From: HGW-17 sp938004375
Lineage (GTDB): Bacteria; Myxococcota_A; Polyangia; HGW-17
Reading direction: 5' to 3'
Length of the DNA stretch: 14,107 bases
Assembly (NCBI GenBank): GCA_036802685.1
Contig: DAIRVS010000112.1
Location: 1 to 14,107 of the forward strand
In this document: piece after piece, positions 1 to 7,293 of the stretch
Layout: each line of letters opens with the position of its first letter
How positions within the stretch are numbered: position 1 is the first letter of the stretch
Made by a program: the position numbers and the translations under genes
Notes under the pieces: model-generated
The model's input: only the letters and a program-made list of their open reading frames with translations
Told to the model about the DNA's origin: nothing
The model's database searches: none

Positions 1-1111
1 CCTGGCCCTCGGGGAGGACCAGCGGGCCGACCTGCCACGTTGGCACCGCATCGCCGACCTGAGGGAGCTGGTCCCGTTCTTTTTCGTGGGGCGGGGCGCC
101 TGGACATCGGGCGACGACCAGGTCCGCATCCCGGACTACTCCTCCACCGAGCTGCGCCGGCGCTTCGCGGCAGGGGAGATTCCCCGGGGTTGGCTGCACG
201 CCCGGGTGTGCGACTACATTCTGGCCCGGGGCCTGTATGGGAGCCGCCGGTCACCCGCCGCAGGGCGGCCCCGCTGCGCCGTGGTCGGTCTCGGCCGGGT
301 CGGCGGCTCGCTGGTCTCCACTCTGCTGGCGGCGGGGCTGGCCCCCGCCTGGGGCGCGGATCCCGATCCCGGTCGCCGGGAGCGGGTCGGGGCCTCGGAG
401 CTCCCCCTGTTTTCGGACTGGATCGAGGCCTGGCGGCGGGATCCGGACGTGGACCTGCTGTTCTTCTGCACCCCCGATCCGTGGCGTCCGCAGGCCCCCG
501 CCGGGCTCTTCACGACGGCGCCCGCGTGTCTGCACACCGGCGGGATGCACCGACCCGCCGAGGTGCTCGCCGGGCTCGGCCTCCCGCCGGAGCGCCTGGG
601 CATCATGCACCCCGTTCGCAGCGTCCCCGAGCCCGGGATCGACCTCAGGGATGGATGGTTCTCCTTCACCGGTGGTGCCCCGCTGCGGGAGGCCCTGGAG
701 CCGCTCGTCGCGCTCCTGCGGCTCCGGCTGGCCGTCGTCGGGGAGGCGGACCGGATGGCCTTTCACGCCGCCTGCGCGCTGGCGGCCAACGGATCCCAGG
801 TGCTCGAGGCGCGCGCCGCCGGGCTGTTCGGCGCGCTGGGACTCGGGTCCGAGGAGGCCCGCGCCCTGGTGGGGCAGTTGGTGCGGTCCGCCCTGGAAGG
901 CTGGGAGGCCGGCGGGCCGGCGGGCTTCACCGGCCCCTGGGCCCGCGGGGACGAGGCGGTCTCGGAGCTCCACCGGCACGCCCTGACCCGGCTGGCACCC
1001 GAACTGGAGCCCATGTACCTCGCGCTGAAGGCCGCCGCCGGGTCGCAAGGCGGTGGGGCACCGGGCGGGCCTCCCGGGGACGGCACCGGCGGGGAAAACG
1101 TGCCGGAATGA
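1..1111 (+). CDS. nadD: NadD C-terminus fused to Rossmann-like DUF2520 protein (5' partial)
   Basis: The gene runs in from the left edge; the first full codon is at 2 and 369 residues are visible. Visible residues 1-80 match the end of nicotinate-nucleotide adenylyltransferase, which makes NaAD from NaMN and ATP: LPRWHRI (11-17), YSSTELR (46-52, the ISSTxIR motif) and a closing DYILARGLYG (71-80). The frame continues without a stop into a second domain. That domain has a dinucleotide-binding loop GLGRVGGSL (96-104), MHP (202-204) and FTGPWARGD (309-317), typical of Rossmann-like/DUF2520 proteins related to pyrroline-5-carboxylate reductase. The substrate of this half is unknown. A GTG at 86 would give a separate shorter ORF, but it lies inside the NadD fold, so I read one fused polypeptide. 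The last ~25 residues are Gly/Pro-rich and probably disordered. Domain identities are from family knowledge; a shared role in NAD metabolism is inference. Confidence 0.85.
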   Translation, partial: LALGEDQRADLPRWHRIADLRELVPFFFVGRGAWTSGDDQVRIPDYSSTELRRRFAAGEIPRGWLHARVCDYILARGLYGSRRSPAAGRPRCAVVGLGRVGGSLVSTLLAAGLAPAWGADPDPGRRERVGASELPLFSDWIEAWRRDPDVDLLFFCTPDPWRPQAPAGLFTTAPACLHTGGMHRPAEVLAGLGLPPERLGIMHPVRSVPEPGIDLRDGWFSFTGGAPLREALEPLVALLRLRLAVVGEADRMAFHAACALAANGSQVLEARAAGLFGALGLGSEEARALVGQLVRSALEGWEAGGPAGFTGPWARGDEAVSELHRHALTRLAPELEPMYLALKAAAGSQGGGAPGGPPGDGTGGENVPE

Positions 1112-1118
1112 CCGTGAC

Positions 1119-1130
1119 TTTTCATGAAAA
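1119..1130. promoter_or_regulatory. Perfect 12-bp palindrome upstream of a promoter
   Basis: TTTTCATGAAAA is a perfect inverted repeat in an otherwise AT-poor region. It ends four bases before the proposed -35 box of the FHA gene, a position suited to an operator or activator site. It could also be chance or a small hairpin. No regulator is identified. Confidence 0.4.
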
Positions 1131-1134
1131 TACC

Positions 1135-1163
1135 TTGACTTCCTAATTGGATGGAAATACGCT
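1135..1163 (+). promoter_or_regulatory. Probable sigma-70-type promoter of the FHA gene
   Basis: TTGACT (1135-1140, five of six consensus bases) is separated by 17 bases from TACGCT (1158-1163, three of six). The surrounding stretch is clearly AT-richer than the coding DNA on both sides. The predicted transcript would begin near 1170, about 33 bases before the chosen start codon. Confidence 0.5.
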
Positions 1164-1202
1164 ACGAACAGCTTGGCTTCTTCAAAGAGGCGAATTGTGG
1201 CG

Positions 1203-3089
1203 ATGTTAAAACTCATCATAGAAGACGATGAAAAGCAAGTGAAGGTCGTGCGCCTCCTGCGGGACGAGGTCACCATCGGACGCAAGGAAGGAAACACGAT
1301 TCGCCTGACGGAGCGCAACGTCTCCCGGCGTCACGCGCGCCTGATTCAGCGCCCGGAGGGGATCCTCCTCGAGGATCTCGGGAGCTACAACGGCGTAAAG
1401 GTCAACGGCGATCGGATCACCGAGCCCCTGCCCATTTCCGAGGGCGACAAGATCGTCATCGGCGACTACACCCTCATGCTCAAGCTCGACGAGCAGGAGG
1501 GGGCGGTGGATCCGTTCGAGGAGATGGCCACGGTCCCCGTGGAGCGGGTCGACCTCGAGGCCGTCACCGGGGTCGCGGCGCCTGCGGCTGCACCCGCTGC
1601 GGCGGCACCCGCTGCGGCGGCCGTGTCGCTCCCGTCCCAGCCCGCCGTGGCGTCGGTCCCGGCCATCGCGGCGGTGTCCGAACCCGCGCCGTTCGCGGCG
1701 GAGCAGGGCACCCAACTGATCCCCGCTGCCGAGGTGGCCCAGCTCGTGCTGCTCACCTCCAACCAGGCGGGGACCTTCTACTCCATCGACCGCACGCCCA
1801 TGATCATTGGGCGCACCTCCGAGAACGACATCGTCATCGATCACAAGTCCATCTCGCGCAATCACGCCAAGATCTCGTTCGCCAACGGCATCTACTCCGT
1901 CACCGACATGCAGAGCGCCAACGGCGTGCGGATCAACGGGGAGCCCTACGAGAACATGTCCCTGCGCAAAGGGGACACCCTGGATCTGGGGCACGTCCGC
2001 CTGCGCTTCGTCGCGCCCGGCGAGAAATTCGACTACGTCGCCGAGTCCTACAACGTGTCCGGTGACAGGAGCAACAAGGGCATCATCATCATCGCTTTGG
2101 TTCTGGTGGTCGCCGTGGGGATCGGCTTCGTGGCCTTCGGGTCCAAGCTCTTCGGCGGCAAGGGGGACGACGTGGCCGCCTCGAAGCCCACCGGGGTCAC
2201 GGTCGAGCAGGTCACCACCCGACTCGAGGAACTGAAGAAGAACCGACAGTGGCGCGAAGCCATCCAATTGATCGACGAGACGGTGAACAAGGGCGAGCTG
2301 CCCCAGTCCGATCGCGATCGGCTCGCCGCCCAGAAGCCCGAGCTGCAAAAGAACCAGGAACATGACACGGCAATCAAGCAAGTGGACGGTGTCCAGATCC
2401 CCAAGGAACAGTGGGTGGCCGCCTACCAGGCCATGAGCTCGATTCCGCAGGGCGCGGTCTATTACGACGAGGCGCAGAAACGGGTCGAGACGATCCGTAC
2501 GAGCTTCCTGCAGGCGGCGGTGCCCCGGGCCAAGCAGGACGTGCTCTCCAAGAACTGCCCCGACATCGACGCCCTGATCAAGACCGCCAACGAGCTGGCG
2601 CTGCCCACCGATCGGCAGTCGGAGCTGGTCGAACATCAAAAGGCCTGCGCCGCTGGCGGCCCGGTGGTCGCCATGACCCCGGACATGCCCGCCGACATGC
2701 CGCCGGACGTGCCCGTGGACATGCCCCCCGACATGCCGCCGGACATGCCCCCCGACATGGTCCCCGTCATGACCCCGGACATGCCCGCCGACATGCCCGC
2801 CGACATGCCCGCCGACATGACGCCCTCGGGCAAGCCCTCCAACGAGGAGGCCGAGGCCTGGCTGAACCAGGCCTGGGCGGCCAAGGACTCCGACTGCTCC
2901 AAGGCCGTCAAACTGGCGCAGAAGTCCTACGCCGTGACGCACAACAACAAGGCCGTGCTCATCGTCGGCCTCTGCGGCTGCAAGGAAAAGAACACCGGCT
3001 GGGCCAAGTGGGCCTATTCCCGGATCGCCAGCGGTCAGAAGAAGACCATCCAGAGCCTCTGCTCCAAGAACGGGATCGAGTTGAACTGA
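1203..3089 (+). CDS. Tandem-FHA transmembrane protein with MPxD repeat and exported Cys-containing C-terminus
   Basis: The product has 628 residues. FHA domain 1 (about 1-97) keeps IGR at 25-27, SRRH at 41-44 and NG at 63-64. FHA domain 2 (about 180-272) keeps IGR at 202-204, SRNH at 218-221 and NG at 240-241. Both should therefore still bind phosphothreonine peptides. An Ala/Pro linker (about 124-165) separates them. One membrane helix follows at 293-313. The remainder is helical and TPR-like, interrupted by twelve MxxD-type tetrads (491-539). All six cysteines (452, 482, 565, 591, 593, 620) lie after the helix and none before, which fits a cytoplasmic sensor with an exported, possibly disulphide-bonded half. 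I chose ATG 1203 because relatives start MLKLIIEDD. GTG 1197 lies six bases after AAAGAGG (1184-1190) and is an alternative; TTG 1173 is unlikely. No Hanks-type kinase is adjacent, so the partner is unknown. Confidence 0.9.
   Translation: MLKLIIEDDEKQVKVVRLLRDEVTIGRKEGNTIRLTERNVSRRHARLIQRPEGILLEDLGSYNGVKVNGDRITEPLPISEGDKIVIGDYTLMLKLDEQEGAVDPFEEMATVPVERVDLEAVTGVAAPAAAPAAAAPAAAAVSLPSQPAVASVPAIAAVSEPAPFAAEQGTQLIPAAEVAQLVLLTSNQAGTFYSIDRTPMIIGRTSENDIVIDHKSISRNHAKISFANGIYSVTDMQSANGVRINGEPYENMSLRKGDTLDLGHVRLRFVAPGEKFDYVAESYNVSGDRSNKGIIIIALVLVVAVGIGFVAFGSKLFGGKGDDVAASKPTGVTVEQVTTRLEELKKNRQWREAIQLIDETVNKGELPQSDRDRLAAQKPELQKNQEHDTAIKQVDGVQIPKEQWVAAYQAMSSIPQGAVYYDEAQKRVETIRTSFLQAAVPRAKQDVLSKNCPDIDALIKTANELALPTDRQSELVEHQKACAAGGPVVAMTPDMPADMPPDVPVDMPPDMPPDMPPDMVPVMTPDMPADMPADMPADMTPSGKPSNEEAEAWLNQAWAAKDSDCSKAVKLAQKSYAVTHNNKAVLIVGLCGCKEKNTGWAKWAYSRIASGQKKTIQSLCSKNGIELN
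2673..2819 (+). repeat. 12-bp coding tandem repeat (MPxD tetrapeptides)
   Basis: About twelve degenerate 12-base units encode MTPD, MPAD, MPPD and one VPVD and one MVPV variant inside the FHA protein. DNA units such as gacatgcccgcc recur identically, suggesting growth by slippage. The product is a flexible, acidic, Pro-rich spacer on the exported side of the membrane helix. Confidence 0.9.
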
Positions 3090-3172
3090 TCCCCGACCGC
3101 CCTCCGGATCGCCCCGCCCCTGATCATCCGGCGCCCCCGCTCCCGGGGTGACGCCCGAACCTTGGAGGGAAC

Positions 3173-4558
3173 ATGCGTAAAACCAAGATTGTGGCGACTC
3201 TGGGGCCGGCGACGGCCAGCGACGAGGTGCTCTCGCGCCTGATCGAGGCCGGAGTGGACGTGGTCCGGCTCAACTTCTCCCACGGCACCCACGAAGGGCA
3301 CGCGAAGAGCTTCGCCCGCGTCAAGGCCGAGGCCCAGCGCCAGAAGAAGCACGTCGCGGTCTTCGGCGACCTGTGCGGTCCCAAGATCCGCACCGGCGAT
3401 CTCGGCGAGGGGTTGATCCTCGAGCGCGGCGCCGAGGTGGTGCTGGTCCCGGACGGCCACGCCGGCGGCATCGGCATCACCAACGAGGAGTGCTTCACCG
3501 ACGTGCAGGTGGGCGATCCCGTGATGCTCGACGACGGGTATCTGGCCTTCGAGGTGACCCGCAAGGAGCCGGGAAAACTGATCTGCCGCGTCGTCACGGG
3601 GGGGCGCCTCAAGAGCCACAAGGGGGTGAACTTCCCGAACACGAAGCTCTCCCTGTGTGCGCTCACCGAGAAGGATCGGGAGGACGCGTACTTCGGGATG
3701 GATCTGGGCCTGGACTTCTTTGCGCTGTCGTTCGTGCAGACCCCCGAGGACGTGATGGAGTTGAAGGGCATCTGCGGCCGCACGGGGGTCATCGCCAAGA
3801 TCGAGCGGCCCGTGGCGCTCTCCAACCTCGACGGGATCCTGTCCGCAGCCGACGGCTTCATGGTCGCCCGCGGGGATCTGGGCGTGGAGCGGGGGTTCGA
3901 GCACGTGCCGGCCATCCAGAAGCGACTGATCCGGGAGTCCCGGCTGCGCGCCAAGCCGGTGATCACCGCCACTCAGATGCTCGAGTCCATGATCCAGAAC
4001 CCCACCCCCACGCGCGCCGAGGTCTCCGACGTGGCCAACGCCGTCCTCGACGGCACCTCCGCGGTCATGCTGTCGGCCGAGACCGCGGCTGGTCAGTATC
4101 CCGTCGAGGCGGTGAAGATGATGACCCGCATCATCGACGCCGTCGAAGGGGATCCGTTCTTCGAGACCGTGCCGCTCGTGTTCCCGGCGGCCACGACCTT
4201 CACCCAGGCGATCTCGGGGGCGGCCGTCGCCGCCATCGGTAGCCTAGACGTCAAGCTCGTCGCCGTGTTCTCCCAGACCGGCGAGACGGCCCGCGAGCTG
4301 GCCAAGCACCACGCGCGGGTGCCCATCGTCGCGCTCACCTCCCGCCTGGAGGTGCTCGCCTGCATGTCCCTCGAGTGGGGGGTCGTCCCGTTGTACTGTC
4401 CGGCGCTGTCCTCCCCTGGGGAGATGGTCCAGACCTGCCAGAACCTGCTGCTCGAAAACGGCCTGGTCCGCCCCGGTGACCGCATCGCCATCTCCATGGG
4501 TTTCGAGGTCGATGGTCCGGGCCGCACCAACACGCTCAAGCTTCACGTCATCGGTTGA
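3173..4558 (+). CDS. pyk: Pyruvate kinase, predicted potassium-independent type
   Basis: This cytosolic glycolytic enzyme converts phosphoenolpyruvate and ADP to pyruvate and ATP. The 461 residues are full length for a bacterial form. Motifs seen are RLNFSHG (32-38), GDLCGPKIRTG (65-75), IAKIERP (207-213, catalytic Lys209 and metal ligand Glu211), VARGDLG (231-237, metal ligand Asp235) and ITATQMLESM (264-273). The allosteric C-domain is present from about 340. Potassium-dependent enzymes have DTKGPE; here it is DLCGPK, with Leu in place of the K+-ligand Thr and Lys71 at the position of rabbit Glu117. That is the known signature of potassium-independent pyruvate kinases. Start ATG 3173 follows GGAGG (3164-3168) by four bases. 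It lies 83 bases after the FHA gene with no clear promoter between, so co-transcription is possible. It converges with the next gene, with eight bases between the stops. Confidence 0.96.
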   Translation: MRKTKIVATLGPATASDEVLSRLIEAGVDVVRLNFSHGTHEGHAKSFARVKAEAQRQKKHVAVFGDLCGPKIRTGDLGEGLILERGAEVVLVPDGHAGGIGITNEECFTDVQVGDPVMLDDGYLAFEVTRKEPGKLICRVVTGGRLKSHKGVNFPNTKLSLCALTEKDREDAYFGMDLGLDFFALSFVQTPEDVMELKGICGRTGVIAKIERPVALSNLDGILSAADGFMVARGDLGVERGFEHVPAIQKRLIRESRLRAKPVITATQMLESMIQNPTPTRAEVSDVANAVLDGTSAVMLSAETAAGQYPVEAVKMMTRIIDAVEGDPFFETVPLVFPAATTFTQAISGAAVAAIGSLDVKLVAVFSQTGETARELAKHHARVPIVALTSRLEVLACMSLEWGVVPLYCPALSSPGEMVQTCQNLLLENGLVRPGDRIAISMGFEVDGPGRTNTLKLHVIG

Positions 4559-4566
4559 TCAGTTCT

Positions 4567-4896
4567 TCACTCGGCGTTATCGTCGGAGGGGGTCGCCGTG
4601 GTCGAGGCGGGGGTGCGGGACGGTTTGTCGTCGTCCCGGGCGCGCAGGACCCAGATGACGACGCCCAGGATCAGGAGTGAGGCGACGAGGGCCCAGGGGA
4701 GCCAGCCCAGGCGGGCGCTCCGGTGTCCGTTGGCCAACGGCACGAGCGGCTCGATCTCGGGGCCGTCGAGGGGGTCGATGGGGCCCGTGTTCTCCTGCTC
4801 CAGGCGGATCAGCGCCTGGCTCTCGGTGTGACGGCGCACCGGGGTCAGGAGTTCTTCCGGGAAGTCGGAGGTGGGGCGTTCGTCGTGGTTGGACAT
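4567..4896 (-). CDS. Small single-pass membrane protein, unknown function
   Basis: The product has 109 residues and I do not recognise it. An acidic, Pro-containing N-terminal part (1-62) is followed by one membrane helix (about 65-84, WLPWALVASLLILGVVIWVL) and a short charged tail (RARDDDKP, then a Ser/Thr/Pro/Asp-rich end). There is no signal peptide or cysteine. Start ATG 4896 has GAGGA (4909-4905) eight bases upstream; the upstream in-frame TTG at 4911 would overlap the preceding gene and lacks a ribosome site. The stop codon of the preceding gene (4908-4910) overlaps this ribosome site, so translation is probably coupled and the two proteins may work together. It could be a membrane anchor or partner for the upstream product, which is inference. 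Confidence 0.75.
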   Translation of the reverse strand: MSNHDERPTSDFPEELLTPVRRHTESQALIRLEQENTGPIDPLDGPEIEPLVPLANGHRSARLGWLPWALVASLLILGVVIWVLRARDDDKPSRTPASTTATPSDDNAE

Positions 4897-4907
4897 GATT
4901 CGATTCC

Positions 4908-6026
4908 TCAACCACCCGTATATCGGCCGAGCGTGGTCAGAAATTCAGTGAATTCGACCTCGGAGAGCTGGAACAGGTTGCGCCGAAGCTGGGTGGCGAT
5001 GGGTTTCTTCTTCAGTTCGAGGCCGGGATCCAGAAGCGAGAGATTGCGTAGGGACAAGAGCAGGTCGTCGCGTTTCAGGATGCTGTCGAGTTGGTTGATC
5101 TCATGGAAGAACAAGTGGATCACGCCGGACAACTCGAAGGTGAACAGCCGCTCGCCCGAGAGGCCGCGCACCCCGAAGAACGGGTGTTCCGCCGAGGCGC
5201 CGGGCATGTAGAGCTGGCGCATAACAAAGAATTCTAGCAACTGGTGGAGGCGTCGTGCGAGCAGGGGATCGGCCACGTTGGCGATGGCGCCCTCCATGCG
5301 GGCCGGGGTCCAGATGAAGGGCTCGGGCTCCTCGGTCTTGCGGTCGGGGCGGCGGGCGCCGCCGACGATGCGGGGCACGAGCAGCATGGAGGAGGCCTCG
5401 TCACCGTAGAGCCGCAACTCGAGCCCCAGGGTCTGGACCGACAGGAACTGGGAGTTCAGGAACTCGAAGACCTGCACCAGCCCCGAGGGGATCTGGGGAG
5501 CGGCGAGGATGAAGCGCAGGTGCCGGGCCTCGAGGCGCAGCTGGATGTTCTCCCAGAAGGCCTCCTCGGTGCGTCCCTCGGGCCACAGTTCGTTGATGAC
5601 GAGGGTGACCTTCTGGTTGGTGGAGCCCCAGTAGCTCTCCATGTGGGCCCGCAGGTCGCGCAGGTTGACCGTCCGGAACCAGTCCGCGAGGGTCTCCATG
5701 ATCTGGCCGGTGATGAAGCGCACCGCGCCGGGATCGGGTTCGAGCATCACCATGATCACGGTCAGGCCGCCGTGCTGGTCCACGAAGACGTGGTCGATGC
5801 GGTGCGGGCCGAGCTGGTAGGGCGCGAGCACGTGCACGAAGCGGGGCGGGTCCAGCGTGCCCGGCTGGATCTGGGCGCCGGGCAGCACCCGCGGGTGGCG
5901 CGTGAACAGATGCTGCAGCGTCTCGCCGTAGGTGCGCAGCGAGGTGGACACCTGGACCGGCGCGGCGGGCATCGCGCTCATGTTCTTTCCCTTGATGACG
6001 AAAACTTCTTCGGAGGATACGGACAT
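4908..6026 (-). CDS. Uncharacterised protein with degenerate PD-(D/E)XK-like core
   Basis: The product has 372 residues, is soluble, and has no signal peptide or membrane helix. I cannot assign a function. Residues 77-108 follow the layout of the NucS/DUF91-type nuclease fold: RID (77-79), a beta-hairpin DQHGGLTVIMVMLE (83-96) and a helix with Gln108. In active members the second strand reads like VIELK; here it reads VIMVML (90-95), so the Glu and Lys are missing. A second strand-rich stretch, ELRLYGDEASSMLLVPRIVG (203-222), also resembles parts of such nuclease-fold proteins. This suggests an inactive fold kept for binding; it is a pattern-based inference. Start ATG 6026 has GGGAG six bases upstream; ATG 5981 with AAGGGA is a real alternative. 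The gene heads a two-gene operon with the small membrane protein and diverges from the retropepsin gene. Confidence 0.75.
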   Translation of the reverse strand: MSVSSEEVFVIKGKNMSAMPAAPVQVSTSLRTYGETLQHLFTRHPRVLPGAQIQPGTLDPPRFVHVLAPYQLGPHRIDHVFVDQHGGLTVIMVMLEPDPGAVRFITGQIMETLADWFRTVNLRDLRAHMESYWGSTNQKVTLVINELWPEGRTEEAFWENIQLRLEARHLRFILAAPQIPSGLVQVFEFLNSQFLSVQTLGLELRLYGDEASSMLLVPRIVGGARRPDRKTEEPEPFIWTPARMEGAIANVADPLLARRLHQLLEFFVMRQLYMPGASAEHPFFGVRGLSGERLFTFELSGVIHLFFHEINQLDSILKRDDLLLSLRNLSLLDPGLELKKKPIATQLRRNLFQLSEVEFTEFLTTLGRYTGG

Positions 6027-6054
6027 CGGACACTCCCGGTTCGACAGTGGTCGC

Positions 6055-6060
6055 AGTGTA
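6055..6060 (-). promoter_or_regulatory. Candidate -10 box for the 4908-6026 gene
   Basis: On the minus strand TACACT (6060 to 6055) lies 29 bases before ATG 6026 in the 139-base gap between two divergent genes. No good -35 is present at 16-18 bases upstream; only T-rich sequence is seen there. The same TACACTGC string occurs upstream of the lipoprotein gene at 8945, which raises its credibility slightly. Confidence 0.25.
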
Positions 6061-6165
6061 ACCCAAACCGGGACCCGGAAAAAGACGGATTTTCGACATC
6101 CTGCGCGGGCGGGTTTACCTTGACGGGCGAGCCGGTGCGTCCGCCGGCACGAGAGGTATTTATTG

Positions 6166-7293
6166 ATGGCCCCCATGGTCCGCCGCGTGCAGCACGAGGA
6201 ACCCCCGGCCGGGTTCACGCGAAAGCGGGCGCTGGCGCTGGTGCTGTGCTTGGGCATCCTGCCGGGGCTGTGGCTTCAAAGCGCGTTCCTCGCCGCGTGG
6301 TTGGGGGAGGGCCAAAGTCACCTCCTGGCGGTCACGCTGGGGCTGGTCCTGGCACCGCTTCTCGGGTTGCTCCTCCTGGTGCGCGGACATCCGCGGGCCC
6401 TGAAGGTGACCGCCCTTTTGTGGGGCACGGCTTCCTGGGTCTTCACCCTGTTCTTCTGCGTGGTCATCCCCGAGTCGACCTCCCAGGTCATCTCCTCCCA
6501 CGGCGCCTGGATGTTCTCGTTCGCCGGCGCCAGGACCCGGGTGAAGGGCGACCGGGTGATGGAGGTCGTGTCGAGCAAGCTGCCGGGCGCCGCCCTGAGC
6601 GTGCCCTTCACCTTCGAGCAGGGCTCCATCGTCGTGGACGCGACGCTCACGGCCGGCGGCGCGCAGAGCCTGCCGGTGCGCTTCGTGCTGGACACCGGCG
6701 CCTCGTTCACCACCATCTCGCCGGCGGTGGCCGCCCGGCTCGGCGTGGCCCCCGGGCCGCGCTCGCCCCAGCTGCACGTGCAGACCGCGGGCGGCGAGGC
6801 CACGTACCCGCTGGTGGTGTTGTCCCGGCTCTCGGTGGGGGAGGCCCGCGTGGGGCCGCTGGTCGCGGCGGTGTGCGAGCCCTGTGCGGTGGGTGACAAG
6901 GCCGGCCTGCTGGGTCTGAACTTCACCTCCCATTTCCAGACGGTGATCGACAACAAGACCGGGCGCGTCCGCATGCGCCCGGTGGAAGACTGGGTGGACC
7001 GCCACGCCGAGGTGGAGCCCTTCCTCGAGGTCCACGGCCTCACGGGCAGCGAGGCGGGGGATCTGCTGCGGATCCGGGCCCAGGTGACCAACCTCGCCCC
7101 GGTGGGCGTGAGCGGACTCGCGTTCGAGCTCACCCTGCTCGATGATCAGGGGCAGGTCCTCAACGCACGGCGCGTCACCGTGGAGGCCGTCGCCGCCGGC
7201 GAGACGCGGGCGCTGGACGTGGAGATCGCCGCGCACCCCGCCTGCGCGAGCTTCAACCTGGAGCTCAAGCAGGCCGACTGGGCCGATAATTAA
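6166..7293 (+). CDS. Membrane-anchored retropepsin-like aspartic protease
   Basis: The product has 375 residues. Three membrane helices (about 22-44, 53-73 and 84-102) are followed by a retropepsin fold. The catalytic motif VLDTGASFTTIS (174-185) has Asp176, with the typical second half GLLGLNFTSHFQTVID (247-262). One DTG motif per chain means the protease must dimerise to be active, as in bacterial clan-AA enzymes such as Rickettsia APRc or Caulobacter PerP. A C-terminal beta-rich segment (about 284-370, VTNLAPVGVSGLAFEL) looks like an FxLYD/Ig-type domain. The substrate is unknown; with three helices the protease domain is probably periplasmic. Start ATG 6166 has GAGAGG (6151-6156) nine bases upstream; TTG 6163 is less likely. 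The stop TAA overlaps the stop of the convergent lipoprotein gene by three bases (7291-7292 shared in the TTAA string). Confidence 0.85.
   Translation: MAPMVRRVQHEEPPAGFTRKRALALVLCLGILPGLWLQSAFLAAWLGEGQSHLLAVTLGLVLAPLLGLLLLVRGHPRALKVTALLWGTASWVFTLFFCVVIPESTSQVISSHGAWMFSFAGARTRVKGDRVMEVVSSKLPGAALSVPFTFEQGSIVVDATLTAGGAQSLPVRFVLDTGASFTTISPAVAARLGVAPGPRSPQLHVQTAGGEATYPLVVLSRLSVGEARVGPLVAAVCEPCAVGDKAGLLGLNFTSHFQTVIDNKTGRVRMRPVEDWVDRHAEVEPFLEVHGLTGSEAGDLLRIRAQVTNLAPVGVSGLAFELTLLDDQGQVLNARRVTVEAVAAGETRALDVEIAAHPACASFNLELKQADWADN

Noticed and set aside
3104..3131. CCGGAT/ATCCGG inverted repeat between the FHA and pyk genes, considered as a terminator
   Set aside because: There are six pairs, a 16-base loop and no T-run; too weak to call.
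6131..6148. GCCGG/CCGGC hairpin upstream of the retropepsin gene
   Set aside because: Only five pairs in GC-rich DNA, likely chance.
6120..6148. TTGACG as a -35 for the retropepsin gene
   Set aside because: The sequence 17 bases downstream is GCCGGC-like with no -10 resemblance.
6027..6257. Upstream extension of the 4908-6026 gene
   Set aside because: The extra residues are Arg/Cys-rich and unstructured and overlap the retropepsin start; a good ribosome site precedes 6026.
5244..6896. Plus-strand open frame of 550 codons
   Set aside because: It crosses two divergent real genes and their shared promoter region, and its composition is that of an antisense shadow.
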